The translations under genes were made by a program, and so were the position numbers. Shown here in pieces: positions 21,842 to 32,334 of a stretch of 64,000 nucleotides of DNA. The stretch is taken from positions 48,610,745-48,674,744 of the forward strand of contig NW_024609837.1 of assembly GCF_016920785.2 (NCBI RefSeq), written 5' to 3'. Source of the DNA: Ixodes scapularis. Taxonomy: Eukaryota; Arthropoda; Arachnida; Ixodida; Ixodidae. Each line of letters starts with the position of its first letter. Positions within the stretch are counted from its first letter, which is position 1. The notes under the pieces were generated by a model. That model did not search any database and was not told the DNA's origin. It saw nothing but the letters and a program-made list of their open reading frames with translations.

Positions 21842-23568
21842 CGCTCGAACTCGGCGGTCAAGAAGCGCGAGAATTCTCGTCTGCTATTCGAAACGAAAAG
21901 GAACCGGAAATGGCGCACTCTCGCAGGAAACGCGCCCTCGTAGCCAGATTCTGCGCCTGCGCCGCGCTGGCGGCCCACCGACGCGCGCCGCGGAAGTCGC
22001 CAGCGCCGCCGGAGTCTAGAGTGGGCGAATTTTTGACGAGCGCAGCGTGACTGACGTGACGTAGCCGACTTCGGCCAGCGTTCTCTTGCGCGCGCGTTAC
22101 GTCGGAGTATAACAGAGCCTTTACTCGGCCGCCATTACAGTTTAATCCAGAGTTCCACAGGGCAGCGTCTCAGCTCCACTTTTGTTTCTCGTTTACATAA
22201 ACGACTTACCTTCACTATACTCGTCATCAGTGAGGTTTTTTGCAGATGACTGTGTACTGTACCGCCGAATTTCTCACCTTAGCGATTCGGAGCTCCTTCG
22301 ACGCGACATCGACATCTTGGGTGAATGGTGCTTAACATGGCAAATGAACATCATTGTTACTAAAACCAAGCTCATTTCTTTTCATTCCTCAAAACACCAC
22401 ACTCCCTCCTACTCAATATTTTGCGATCCTATTTTTATCCACTCAGTCATACAAGTACCTAGGTATCACTTTTACCGAAGATCTAACCTGGAATGCCCAT
22501 ATCGAAAACATCGTTAACACATCATTAAGAACTCTGGGATTTCTGAGAAGGCATTTACGTATACCTTGCTCAACAGGACGTGAAACCTGCTGCATATAAA
22601 ACCCTCGTTAGATCGAAACTTGAATTTTCTAGCACCATATGGGCTCCTCATCAACTTTACTTAATTAATTGACTAGAATCAGTCCAGAATAAGGCCGTCC
22701 GCTTCATTTATCAAAACTACAGTACGAAAATCAGTGTCTCTGAACTAAGGGTTCTTTCTAATTTAACTTCTCTTGAATCACGTCAGACAGTCGCTCGCCT
22801 TAATCTTTTTCATAAGTTTTATTACAACCTGCCATCATTCATGCTCTTTCACTGTAAGCCTGCCTCATACATTTCTTTGCGTCATGATCAATTCTTAAAA
22901 ATTTCGCCTATATTCGGTCGCACTGCACTGCATGAGTGTATACTATACTGTGTACCGTATGTACGAACTGCAAAGGGGACAGGGACCTTCGCCAGGCATT
23001 TTCTGCCTTTAGTTTCTGTTCCCCTTTCGGTTGATCCGAAAGAAATAAAGATTTCAATTCAACTAATACATACCAATTCTCCTCTTGCTACGTCCATTAA
23101 AAATTGGAATTCTCTCCCAAACGACGTAGTCACTGAACAGAACGAAATCATTTTCCGCGAAAACATCTTCAGCTTTGGTACTATGATATGTTCTCAACGT
23201 CATGTCTGCTTGTGTTTGCTATAAATCGCGCACTGTGTCCCCAGTTCTGTTGTGCCCGGTTTGTGTAAACTTTGTTTTGAATTCTGTATAGTACGTTTTT
23301 AGTTTTTGTTTGTTTTAATTTTTAACCTTAGTTCTTTGATTGCCATTGTATCATTGCATTTGTTTGTATTTTTCTACACCCCCCCCCCCCTCGTGTAATA
23401 CGTGCGAACGAATATCTTTGAGGCGAATAAAACTTGAACATAAAACTTGATTGTCCGTTTCGGGTGTTCGCTTCATCCCACGATGGGCCTAGTGGAAGCA
23501 TAAGCGGCGGCGTACGGTTCATCTTGTGGAACTCGAATTTGCCAGTCCTTGTCCGAGAGGTTCCCTCA

Positions 23569-24760
23569 CCGGGTGTATCTCAAAACGTCCCATTCGCATT
23601 TGAACCTTGCACATTTCAACCCATTCTCATTTTGTCCTTCTCGCTTGAACCTTCTCATAAGATCCGAATCGTGTTTTTCGCAACTGGACCCATTCTCATT
23701 TCGCCCATTCGCGCTACGACCGAATGGCGCTAGTTCGGCATGCTTCTAACGTCGTTATGCCTTCGCGGCTTTGTTGATGAGCCTTACCTTGCTTGGACCC
23801 CCGACATACCATCAGATATATGTTATGTGTAGAGGTACGCACTGGACAATCGTATATTGACGCCTGCTTCCCTTCCTCTAAGCAAACGAGAAAAAAAAAA
23901 ACGCGATGAACATTTAATTTGGAAATTTTGTTTGAACAGAAATAGCACACATCATAGCAGTGGTTCTCAATCATTGATGTTTCGCGGACGCCTTGTAGAA
24001 AGGCGGAGATGATGGAGGACCCCGTTCGAGGTGAGGGGAATAGAAAGGTATAGGTTATTATGATAATGATTCAAAAATGGATATAACTAAGTGCTAATGT
24101 AAAGTAGACTTATCTCATTGACATACACACGAGAATACTCTCCCGAAAATTGGAACGTTTCTTCTCAACGTGAAGAAAGACAACTAATATCGCCGTGCAT
24201 GAGTGATGAGACAGGGCTTCGCGGACCCCTAGGATGTCTTCGCAGACCCCCTTTTGAGAACCACGGCATAGAAGTGGTGGCATTGTCCCAAGTCGAGAGA
24301 TCTCAAACAACGTGACATTTCGGAGTATGATCTGACTGCGATAAATAGTTGGTCTGTTTTATTGTCAGCTAGTAGCTTTTCATGACGACCTCCACGCACT
24401 GCTAAAATCCTTAGCAGAGAAAGTATGCCTGTAGTGTGGCTGGAACACACATACACACACACACGCACACACAAATTATATCAATGTATTGATATTACCC
24501 CCAAAAAACGGTTTTGGTGTAAAAAGAGTCAAGTGCGACGGGTCAGAGCGAGATATTCTTGAGAATCGCTGTTTTGAAAAGGGCCAGGTGAAAAGGGCGA
24601 AACTAGATCGGGCCCAAATGAGGAGGGTTGGAATGCGAAAGACGAAACGAGAAAGGACCAAATGCGACAGGTCCAAGAGAGAAAATCTTTCTGAGAATGG
24701 TTGTTTTGAGAAGGGCCAAGTGAGAAGGTCGAAACGAGAACGGGCTCAATCGATAACCAC
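23569..24760. mobile_element. Foldback-like element, copy 2 (inverted relative to copy 1)
   Basis: Begins CCGGGTGTATCTCAAAACG and ends ATCGATAACCAC, the inverted counterparts of the ends of copy 1. Flanks TTCCCTCA (23561-23568) and CCCCCTCA (24761-24768) suggest an 8-bp target duplication with two mismatches. It is shorter than copy 1, with fewer arm units. It contains the same nested hAT-like MITE and a (CA)n stretch at about 24447-24473 matching the (TG)n of copy 1 at 10384. Confidence 0.7.
23958..24266. mobile_element. hAT-like MITE nested in foldback copy 2
   Basis: Starts CAGTGGTTCTCAATC and ends TTTTGAGAACCACG, with GGACCCC/GGGGTCC subterminal repeats. It occupies the same site as the MITE in copy 1 but lacks that copy's 57-bp tandem duplication. 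Confidence 0.65.
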
Positions 24761-26369
24761 CCCCCTCACGCGTACGAACCTTTTTGACACGAAACCATCA
24801 TTCAAGGCATGCTCAAACCGGGCGAGAAAAGAAGAAAAAAAAAACAAAACAAGTCGTCAACACAATTGACTGGCAATACAAATATTGTGTTATTGGGGTT
24901 GATCTAAGCATCGCCGATCGCCGAGTCAACCAGACCGCGGAAAATAAACACTCAAGCCAAAATCAACAAATGCAGTTGCCGCTTGTGACTGAGAGTGTGG
25001 CTCTGTTTGTAATAAGCGAGACTCGAGCGTAGTGCTTGCGAGGCACCGGAAACAATATTTCCATTCGTGTTCTGTCCCGTATTGGAAAAAAGCATAATGC
25101 CGAAGGCTTTTTCCCTAAAACGTGCGGTAGTAGTGGCTGTTATTACGGCAGAAAAGGCCTCGCGTCGGAAACAGAATAGCTGGAGGACGCAGAGCAAACA
25201 ACAAAGTCCCTCATCTCTCGGAGCCGGCAACAAGGACGAGTCCCACGTCTGTCGTCAATGGAGACTCCCTTAGCGCCGCCCGCCCGTCTCGCTGCTCGTC
25301 CGTGTGCACGACTCCCAGAGGAAGCACAGTGCATCAGACAAACGGATCTTGCTCTTTGTTTATACGACTCCTCAACAGTGACTGCTTGCGGTCGCTGGCG
25401 GGGAGTCGGTCATTTATTGCCAAAGGTCACTCCATGGCCTATGGCATACAATGACTTTTAGCATTCCATGACGAAGGCCATTCTGTGGTCATTCAATGTC
25501 AAAGGATACGCGGAAAAGTTTTTAATTTCTCGGATATGTATGTAAAAGTTTATTTGCATAAAGAAGCATTTTCACTAAAAATATAGATATATTTGGTAAA
25601 GAAAAATATTTTATTTTCGCCGATTTGTTTTAAATTTCTGAAATTTCCAAAGAACTCTTGTAGTTCTTTGGAAAAGTTTCTTTGCACATGCAAAGAAACG
25701 ATAACGTACCACACAAATTTAATTCGGCACCTAATCACCTAATAATTTTTGGGTTCAAGTAGGAGCTCCAAAATAGATACTTTATGAGATTTCTCTTTTC
25801 TTAATCAGCTTGGATTTGGGATTTAGCTACAATACCTGTTTTTCCTTTTTTTCTCTTAAAAGCAATAATTTATTTTCGTGCTGTAAATCGGTAAGTAGAA
25901 CACAGAACACAGACAGGCACGTACTAACAACTCTGGTATATTAGGTGAACAAAGGATAGTGCGGTGCCTGCCTGGTGTCTCCTGCTATGTATAAATCTGG
26001 CTATATCGTACCTTTCTTCACCTAATATACCGGACTTGTGAGTTCGCGCTGGCGTGTCCTGTGTACCTTCATCTTGTCCTTGTCTTTTTGTGCATGCCTT
26101 TTTTATCATGTTCAGATATTATATTATTAAATATTCAAAGCATCGTTTTCTTCCGTACTAATTAAATGAGAAAAATACAGTTTATGTAGAGAAGGCCCTA
26201 TTGAGAGCCTGAAAATGGAATGTGGGCAGCGGTGCATTGAACTCGCGAAATAGCCAAAAGTCGAATGCCCCTCATCTCTTCAAATGTATATAAAAAAATC
26301 ACTAAGTTTTTTTTGTTTGCTGAAAAATTATTCTTTAAAAATGAGCCTCTCATACCATGCTTCCATGCG
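24761..26369. other. Mostly unassigned sequence
   Basis: I see no confident gene. A basic frame at 25097-25254 (LKRAVVVAVITAEKASRRK) vaguely resembles Harbinger transposase N-termini but is too weak to call. A perfect 15-bp inverted repeat, GGTATATTAGGTGAA at 25935-25949 and its mirror at 26017-26031, lies in sequence that resembles PLE terminal repeats (TGTCCTGTGTACC..CTTGTCCTTGTC). Confidence 0.4.
25935..26031. repeat. Perfect 15-bp inverted repeat
   Basis: GGTATATTAGGTGAA and its exact reverse complement are separated by 67 bases. The surrounding words resemble PLE terminal repeats, so this may be a remnant of paired PLE ends. Confidence 0.75.
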
Positions 26370-26765
26370 CTCGCCAGGAAAGCGCCAACGGTGTGAGGAG
26401 CCGCCGCAAGGTCTTAAACACTCACCTTAAACACGTCTTATTTAGTTGAGTGGACGTTTTTTTCTTATATTCATTCGTAACATATTTCCGTCACGTAGTG
26501 ATATTGGCGTCTTAAGTTTACTCTACTTCTTTCATGGTAACTGCTGTCAAACGCCAAGCATGCACCGTCTTCTTCCCTAGTTTACAAATGCTCACGGAGC
26601 GTCATCCTCGTGTGTCGTACGTCCAGATAAAAAGAATAATTCAGGCCGAATAGCTCTTCGCCAATCCGAAATTGTGACGATGATGTCGCTTCTCCATTGA
26701 ACTTATATAAATGTATTTTTTTAGAACATGCAGTGCTATTAAAGCAGTGTAATGATGGAAAAGGC
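26370..26765 (+). repeat. Left arm of a ~4.8-kb inverted-repeat structure
   Basis: Matches the reverse complement of about 30835-31205 at many points: GCCAACGGTGTGAG, CGCCGC.CAAGGTCTT, GATA.TGGCGTCTTAA, ATTGAACTTA.ATA. The arms are diverged, so either this is an old element with long terminal inverted repeats or two copies of one repeat in opposite orientation. A PLE lies between them. Confidence 0.6.
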
Positions 26766-27513
26766 ATTCAGCTCTTTGCGGCGGACGCCTCACACCACTG
26801 AGGACACGTATATGCGCAGTATTTTAACCTCCGGAATACATTGGAGGAATACAGAACATGTCTCGGATTCTGGACTCACCAATTGTTTTTTAGAGGAAGT
26901 GTGTTTGATAAATGGCGGGAGTTACATGGGTGCCGCCTTCGACGTCAGAGTCTCAGATTCGGCGGACAATAGATGAGGTAATAACCGTCATGGTAAGTCG
27001 GTTTATTAAACAAAATGTTTATTAACGTTTTAGTTAACGGTATTATGGCTGCTCTTAGAATTCCAGCATTGACGCCAACTACTACCAGAAGCTTGAACAA
27101 TTTGGGAGAATTTGCGAAAAGGTGATACCTTTTTAGATGTTTATTGATCATGAAAGGGGAGCAGCGTGAAAATAAACGACGGACGAGAAGAAGAGTTGAC
27201 GGCAGACACGGCGCTGACGAGCAACTGAAAGTTTATTTGTGCACAAAACACGAAATAAACAGATGAACAAAACACACACGAACAATCCGTTAAAATGGTT
27301 CCGCTCAGACGCTCATCTACGATCAAACGAACCTGCCGCAAGTCATGATAAAGTTTTCTTCGTCACTCTTCAGGGCTATGGACGGCGCACTGACACACGC
27401 TTCCTTTTCATTCACAGCTATAAAAAAATGCTTCATCAATCTCCCTCACGCTTTTGTTTCTGTGGCGGGCTAAAATTGTGATATCATGGAAACGTGGATC
27501 ACAGCCTCATCGG

Positions 27514-27700
27514 CTACAATGAATTGCGAGTTGGCCAGAGTGGGTGGAACAAAGGCAAAAAGGAATGTTTCCTCGCCCTTACATTTATACACCTGCCCGT
27601 CTTTCCTACGTAGACTCTGCTGCACGAGAGAGGGATCTGGTAGACAACTCCGTGGTTGACGTCACTTGCCACTCGAGGGGAACCGCCTCTATTCACAGAA
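27514..27700 (-). pseudogene. PLE GIY-YIG fragment (inverted arm)
   Basis: Reads GVVYQIPLSCSRVYVGKTGR, the GIY-YIG core of a PLE endonuclease, followed by C.NVRARKH. It ends after about 60 residues. It is the mirrored partial copy of the plus-strand domain nearby. Confidence 0.78.
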
Positions 27701-27724
27701 GTGCACAGTCAGGACAGCTTACTG

Positions 27725-28041
27725 GGCGCAGAGAAAACAACAGGCACATCAAACGTATTGCCGACGCGTTTAACATTGTGGGACAGGGCATGGAGATACG
27801 GCACGAGAACTTGTCTCGACGCCGGCATCTGACGTGAACCACCGTACATGCCACGGGAGTTGTCTATCAGATTCCTCACTCGAGCGGCACAGTCTACATA
27901 GAGCAGACGGGCAGGTGTGCAAATCTAAGGGCGAGGGAACATTTCCTTTCCCTTCGTTTCACCCCCTCTGGAGACCACGCAATTCATTGTAGCCGATGCG
28001 GCTGTGAGCCACGTTTCCTTGATACCACGATTTTAGCCCGC
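27725..28041 (+). pseudogene. PLE linker and GIY-YIG fragment (forward copy, first part)
   Basis: A linker (RHIKRIADAFNIVGQGMEIR, 27743-27802) leads to GVVYQIPHSSGTVYIEQTGR near 27860, then R.REH and an HCSRCGCEP cluster, ending at ILARL where the THAP element begins. A TGA near 27835 interrupts it. After the insertion the frame resumes at 30334 with RNTTVREIDEAF, the conserved segment that ends PLE endonucleases. The catalytic GIY glycine position is changed (YIEQTGR), so the domain is probably inactive. Confidence 0.78.
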
Positions 28042-28499
28042 TTAAAGGGCAACTCCGGCCAAAACTCAAAATGAATTAAATTACTGGTATCGCTTTAGTG
28101 ACACAAAATACGACCCCAGCCAAAATTTCACGTCCGTGGGACGCCGCATTCTCAACTAATGCCGATAATAAAAACGCGACCCGCCGCGAGCCGCTGCTCC
28201 TTAGCGGGCGGCCAGCGGGTTGCCGATCGCTAAAGCAACATTGGGCCGTGATGTCAACATCGTTCTCTTTTTTTCCTCCGTTCCGGACGGGCGCACGGCG
28301 CAGCCGTCGCGCGCGCTTCTTTGTGCCGCTACCACCGCTACTTCGGCTTGTAATTGCGTGTTTAGCCGTTGCTTTTACCTGTAGCCCGTGTAGCTTCGGT
28401 ATAGCCTTTTGTTTATTTGCTTGTGAGGACTCCTAGACTCGTTTTAGCGAGAAACTCGGTGCGCCCAAGACTGCCCAGCTGTTCCTCGAAAGATGCCGA

Positions 28500-28806
28500 G
28501 TACAAATTAAAGCGCTGTGGGCTGCTTGCTCAAATAAGCCGCTGCGCAACTCGGAGGTGCTTATTCACAAGTTTCCAACGGATCGGAAATTGGAGAAGGT
28601 GTGGGCGAACGCTGGTCGACGAGTGGACTTTGGAAAGCCTTGGACGTCGACCCCCAGATCGAAGCTCTGCTCCGATCATTTTTCGCCGGAGAGTTACGAA
28701 CGAAACCTACAGGTGTGGGTTGCTTGTGGCTTGTCAGCGAAGGGGTCGAGGCTTAAAAAGGATGCCGTGCCGTCGCTCTTTGCCCATCGTACATGTACAG
28801 AAAAGG
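28500..28806 (+). pseudogene. THAP zinc-finger exon of the transposon
   Basis: THAP domains are C2CH zinc fingers that bind transposon ends. Here the frame reads CSNK near 28530, then VLIHKFPTDRKLEKVW at 28557-28604, PRSKLCSDHFSPESY at 28650-28700 and LKKDAVPSLF near 28755-28785. These cover the HrFP, W, CS.HF and AVPTLF-type hallmarks. The first cysteine pair is disturbed, apparently by a short frameshift after the ATG at 28492. The sequence AGAAAAG|GTAAAC at 28799-28810 would be a good splice donor right after the domain. Downstream exons are not recognisable. Confidence 0.75.
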
Positions 28807-29820
28807 TAAACATGATAAAAGTATCCTGATAAATAAATAAAACAGTCATTGTCAAGTGCAGTGTTGAAGATTGAGCATTCACGCTCCATTGAATGTCTGT
28901 TGAATGGGGAACGGTGGGCATGTAGAGTACAACCACTAACTAGCTCCAAACACTGAAGTTTGTAATGAAAACAAAAACAATGTTCTGCTTTGCGTCACTG
29001 CTTACTTACTACGCAATCTCGTGCGTACTATTCAGGTCCGTAACGACTACTAGCGAACAGACGGCGCGTGAAGCTCATGCGATATAAACATTCGCCTCCC
29101 AATCGTTCGAACCCGTTACGCAGCAGTATTAATTAACATTGCGCTTGTGAATACCACGAGGGACATTAAAGAAATCGCGAAAGTTCGGATTTGTAAGTTA
29201 CAACTCTCTAATTTGCCCGAGTTCGGCTGAAGGTAAATATAATATTTAAAAATGCAAAGAAAAAAACAAAAAAAAAAACATTTGCCTTAGTCAAAAGTTA
29301 CGAAGGAAAACTTAATATCCTATGTATTCTAATAAAAAAAAATTGTTCTGAGTGGGGGTGGGAATGCGGAAGGGAAAGAAAGTGTTCTCACCTTGCTAAC
29401 GTTCTCTGTTTTCCTTTATCACCTACAAAAACTTTTGCTAGCTTTAAGAAGAAAATGACTGCCCAAAGAACTTTTTTTTTTTTAGTGCGGCAAGTTTTTT
29501 TTTTTATTTGTACAAAGATTCACTACCTGGACGAACTTATGTGGTGAATTAGTGTCGTAGCTTACTAATTCGGCTTTTACGCGCCTGAGGAAAAATTACC
29601 GAAAAAACAGACGTCTACAGCTTGACACACGTCTGTTCGGTTGTCGCGGAACGCGCCGGAGAGCCTCAAAGCGTCGTGTCTGGGACTGACCCGCCGCGCG
29701 AAAGCGCCAGCACTATACGTCACTGGCAGCGCGGCGTAGAGCAACGCCGCTTTATCCACGGAGCCCCGATTACAATTTAGGCCTAGCGACGAGTGCGGGA
29801 GACCGCACACACGCCGACAG

Positions 29821-29983
29821 CTGCCGAGTACGGCACCGAACGAGTTCACTCGTTTTCCAGTCGCTAGCTTTTGTGTATACAAGCAACGAATACGGCACGG
29901 CATAGCGCACGCGCGGCGGCGGCCGCCGAGTACGCCACCGAACGAGTTGACGGGTTTTCCAGTCGCTAGCTTTTGGGTATATA
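29821..29983. repeat. Direct repeat, ~60-bp copies 102 bp apart
   Basis: CYGCCGAGTACGSCACCGAACGAGTT..TTTTCCAGTCGCTAGCTTTT occurs at 29821-29880 and 29923-29983, inside the THAP element. Subterminal repeats of this kind often serve as transposase-binding sites; that role is inference. Confidence 0.8.
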
Positions 29984-30834
29984 CGCACTAACTCTTGCTA
30001 CATATAGCTGGATAACTACCACGTATACAGAATTAAAACAAAATCAGCTTACCTTCTATCTTTAGACTGCTAGCGCAACAGAGGTAGGTGCCGCTTGGAC
30101 TGCGTACTCGCTGAACGAGAACGATCTTGGCGTCACGTCCAGTGTTGCCGGAACCTCGAGCGGCTAGTTTCGGTTTTGTCGGCCGCGCCCCAAAAAAACT
30201 TTGAGACGTCGATATCTTTAAAACTACGCACAATAACGAGAAAAAAATTACACCTTGCAATTCAGGGGCACTAACTGCACTAGAAACAGCCATAATCCCA
30301 AAATCGAAAGTATCGACCGGAGTTGCCCTTTAAGAAACACAACCGTGAGGGAGATCGATGAAGCATTTTTTTTTTTATTTCTGTGAAAGGAAAGGAAGCG
30401 TCTGTCAGTGCGTCGTCCATAGCCCTCAAGAGTGACAAAGTGAACTTTATCATGATTCCTGGCAAGATCGTTTGATCGCAGATAAGCGTGTGCGCGAAAC
30501 CATTTGAACGGGTGGTTGGTGTGTTTTTTCCCTGTTTATTTCGCGTTTTGTGCACAAATAAACTTGCAGTTGCTAGTCAGCGCAGTGTCTGTTGTTACCT
30601 CGTCTTCTCGTCCCTCGATTATTTTCGCGCTGTTTCCCTTTCATGATGTCAAACCAACTCGCTCAACTTCATGCGTTGTTGCACTTCATTGATAAGTTTT
30701 TTTTTTTTCATTTTTACTTGAAATTCTAGAACTTCGCGTAAAAAAAGTTTTCCCGGACCCTGCACACGATGACGCTTAGAAGTGCGACATAATGGTTTCA
30801 TAATGTCGTCACTGTCTCAGCTGCGCGTCCATGG

Positions 30835-31205
30835 GGGATGCGCCAACGAACTTTAATACATCTTAGTTCTATCGAAATATATTTAAGTTCAATAGTAAGC
30901 TACATTCCTGTTACCGATTTGGCTCGGAGAAGAGCTCTCCGGTCCGATTATTTTTTTACACCTGGACATACGAAAGACAAGGCCAACGCGCATTATGCAT
31001 TCCCAAACTCGGGTAGCAGACGATGATGGCCAGCGCTCGTAGGCAGTTACGAAATTAAGACGCCAGTATCATTACGTTAGGTAAAGAAGATACGGATGAG
31101 TGAATGTTAGAATGACACGCGCTAAAACTGAATAAAGAGTGTTTTCACGAGAGAGTTGAAGACCTTGTGGCGGCGTCTCACACCGTTGACGCCTCGTTCA
31201 CGAAC
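30835..31205 (-). repeat. Right arm of the ~4.8-kb inverted-repeat structure
   Basis: Diverged reverse complement of 26370-26765. It contains TCTCACACCGTTGACGCC next to an AAGACCTTGTGGCGGCG block, and AAGACGCCAGTATCATTACG further in. Confidence 0.6.
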
Positions 31206-31439
31206 GCCGGCGTTTGTCGCCTACAAGGTGGGTGCCTGGAGGCTTACGACAGGGAAAAGTTGACCTTGTTGGTGATTCACATTTGGGCGAAATCAGCTGA
31301 ACATAAAATTGCAACCATTCATACAGATGATCAAAGAAAACAATGGGCATTTACCCCCTGGACTACCAGCTGTTTAATTAGTCTTCTTCCACTACGACTA
31401 GCTTGTTTGTTGTATTTTTTTCCTTCATTTATTTGTGCG

Positions 31440-31835
31440 TTCGGCAGTGCATGAGAGTCTTCTCTGTTGACTAGCTTATGCTTTCTCCTTTTTTACTTGT
31501 TAGAAGTGGTGTCATTTTGCAGGAGCATTTTCGTTCTTTTGAAAAGGGAGACTGATGGTGAACTAACGCACTCGTCTTCTTTCGCTTCTATGGCCAAAGC
31601 CTCCAGCACCTCGCGGGCAAACTGGTGTCTGTGGCGTCCCAAGTTGGTGATATGGTTGAGGTTGGCCTTGCACGAGCATGCACGACAATGTGCGGCTAGG
31701 TTTCCTACTGTCGTGAAGCTTTTAAGATTGTTCGCATGTTCCCGTGTTCTGTCGTTGATGTAGCGCCCCGTTTGTCCCATGTAGCAGCGCCCGCATGTCA
31801 AGAGGATAATGTAAACGACTGGAGCCTGGAAACAT
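31440..31835 (-). pseudogene. PLE GIY-YIG endonuclease fragment
   Basis: The minus strand reads VVYIILLTCGRCYMGQTGRY near 31820-31765, then INDRTREHANNLK, an HCRACSC cluster and REVLEALAIEAKEDECVS, ending at 31493. These are all the landmarks of a PLE endonuclease with no stop inside. The RT portion is missing; the sequence changes abruptly near 31835. It belongs to a different PLE lineage from the copy at 4292. Confidence 0.82.
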
Positions 31836-31888
31836 TATCGTAAAGTCTCGTTGGAAAAAAAAGTGATCACCAGCAACCAGAAGTGTAT

Positions 31889-32196
31889 TTGTAAACCCGA
31901 GACTTGGGATACGAACAAGGGATAAACACAGGACGACACGGACGAAGTCTGAAACGAAGTCTCAAATTTTATTTCACAGGACAAATATAAATGTCTCTCG
32001 CCACCCTGGGCCTGGGAAAAGGAAGAGGGGAGGGTGTAGGGGTTTTGGAAATAGGAAGAGAAGAGGCAGGGCACAAGGGGTGGCGATTATATATAATTGT
32101 TCTGTACAATAAATATTTTCGCGCTGTTCGAGACTTCGTCCGTGTCGTTCTGTGTTTTGTTCCTCGTCCGTATCCCAGTCTCAGGTTTACAACTAT
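31889..32196. repeat. Inverted repeat, ~70-bp arms (PLE terminal repeats)
   Basis: TGTAAACCCGAGACTTGGGATACG..CGACACGGACGAAGTCT at 31889-31957 is mirrored at 32124-32196. The words GGACGACACGG and ACACAGGAC are typical of PLE terminal repeats in arthropods. The 165-bp centre has no coding content. Confidence 0.75.
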
Positions 32197-32334
32197 GCTC
32201 AATTTACACCAGCTAGCCTGCACCCTCCCCATCGCTTCATAACAAGAAGTACTACTGTAATTTTTTTTTAAATGTTGAAGAGGTTAGGATTGAACTTTTT
32301 GGCTTTTTCAAAAGTTGCGGGGACCGATATTCAC

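Larger units (their letters stand above)
21341..22120. mobile_element. PIF/Harbinger-like deletion derivative
   Basis: A perfect 28-bp terminal inverted repeat starts AGGCTCTGTTATACTCCGAC at both ends (21341-21368 and 22093-22120). It is flanked by TTA at 21338-21340 and 22121-22123, the 3-bp TWA target duplication of PIF/Harbinger. The 780-bp interior is strongly GC-rich compared with the LINE around it. It contains a MADF-like fragment on the plus strand and a Harbinger-transposase-like N-terminus on the minus strand that meet head-on near 21720. It has no complete transposase, so it is non-autonomous. Confidence 0.85.
20740..23224 (+). pseudogene. LINE reverse transcriptase remnant
   Basis: Before the interruption: LACGADNITSDFLK, LPLDWKVSNVIPVHKHG, NYRPISPTS and the motif A block AIFIDFAKAFDTLPH near 21190. 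After it: RVPQGSVSAPLLF (motif B, near 22155) and VRFFADDCVLY (motif C, near 22233), then YKYLGITFTEDLTW in another frame and a C-terminus reading IKNWNSLPNDVV near 23100. Lesions include stops near 20865, 21105 and 22149 and a frameshift near 22430. Removing the inserted element together with one TTA copy rejoins the two halves in frame, which confirms that the insertion came after the LINE. Confidence 0.8.
20730..23440 (+). mobile_element. CR1/Jockey-like LINE, 5'-truncated and interrupted
   Basis: The RT portion of a LINE runs from about 20730. It is split at 21338-22123 by a Harbinger-like element and resumes to a C-terminus near 23224. An AT-rich 3' region follows, ending about 23440 with AATAAAACTTGAACATAAAACTTG. 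No endonuclease is present, so it was truncated at its 5' end on insertion. Confidence 0.75.
28046..30329 (+). mobile_element. TTAA-flanked DNA transposon carrying a THAP exon (Kolobok-like)
   Basis: The ends are AGGGCAACTCCGG at 28046 and its exact mirror at 30317-30329. TTAA flanks both sides (28042-28045 and 30330-30333). TTAA target duplications occur in Kolobok and piggyBac, and Kolobok elements are known to carry THAP domains, so I favour Kolobok. The element lies inside a PLE endonuclease whose frame is restored across it. No transposase catalytic region is visible, only a THAP first exon, so it is likely a non-autonomous or decayed derivative. Confidence 0.75.
27143..30690 (+). mobile_element. 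Penelope-like element with inverted ends, interrupted
   Basis: The left end (27143-27480) and right end (about 30334-30650) are inverted copies. For instance, TGCACAAAACACGAAATAAACA near 27240 is mirrored near 30545. The left arm carries an endonuclease scrap on the minus strand and the middle carries one on the plus strand. This is the same inverted-partial-copy plan as the PLE at 4292. A THAP-type element (28046-30329) splits the plus-strand endonuclease. I could not define a target duplication. Confidence 0.75.

Noticed and set aside
21422..22050. Several long frames through the GC-rich element
   Set aside because: High GC content keeps many frames open. Only the MADF piece and, tentatively, the basic minus-strand piece have recognisable content.
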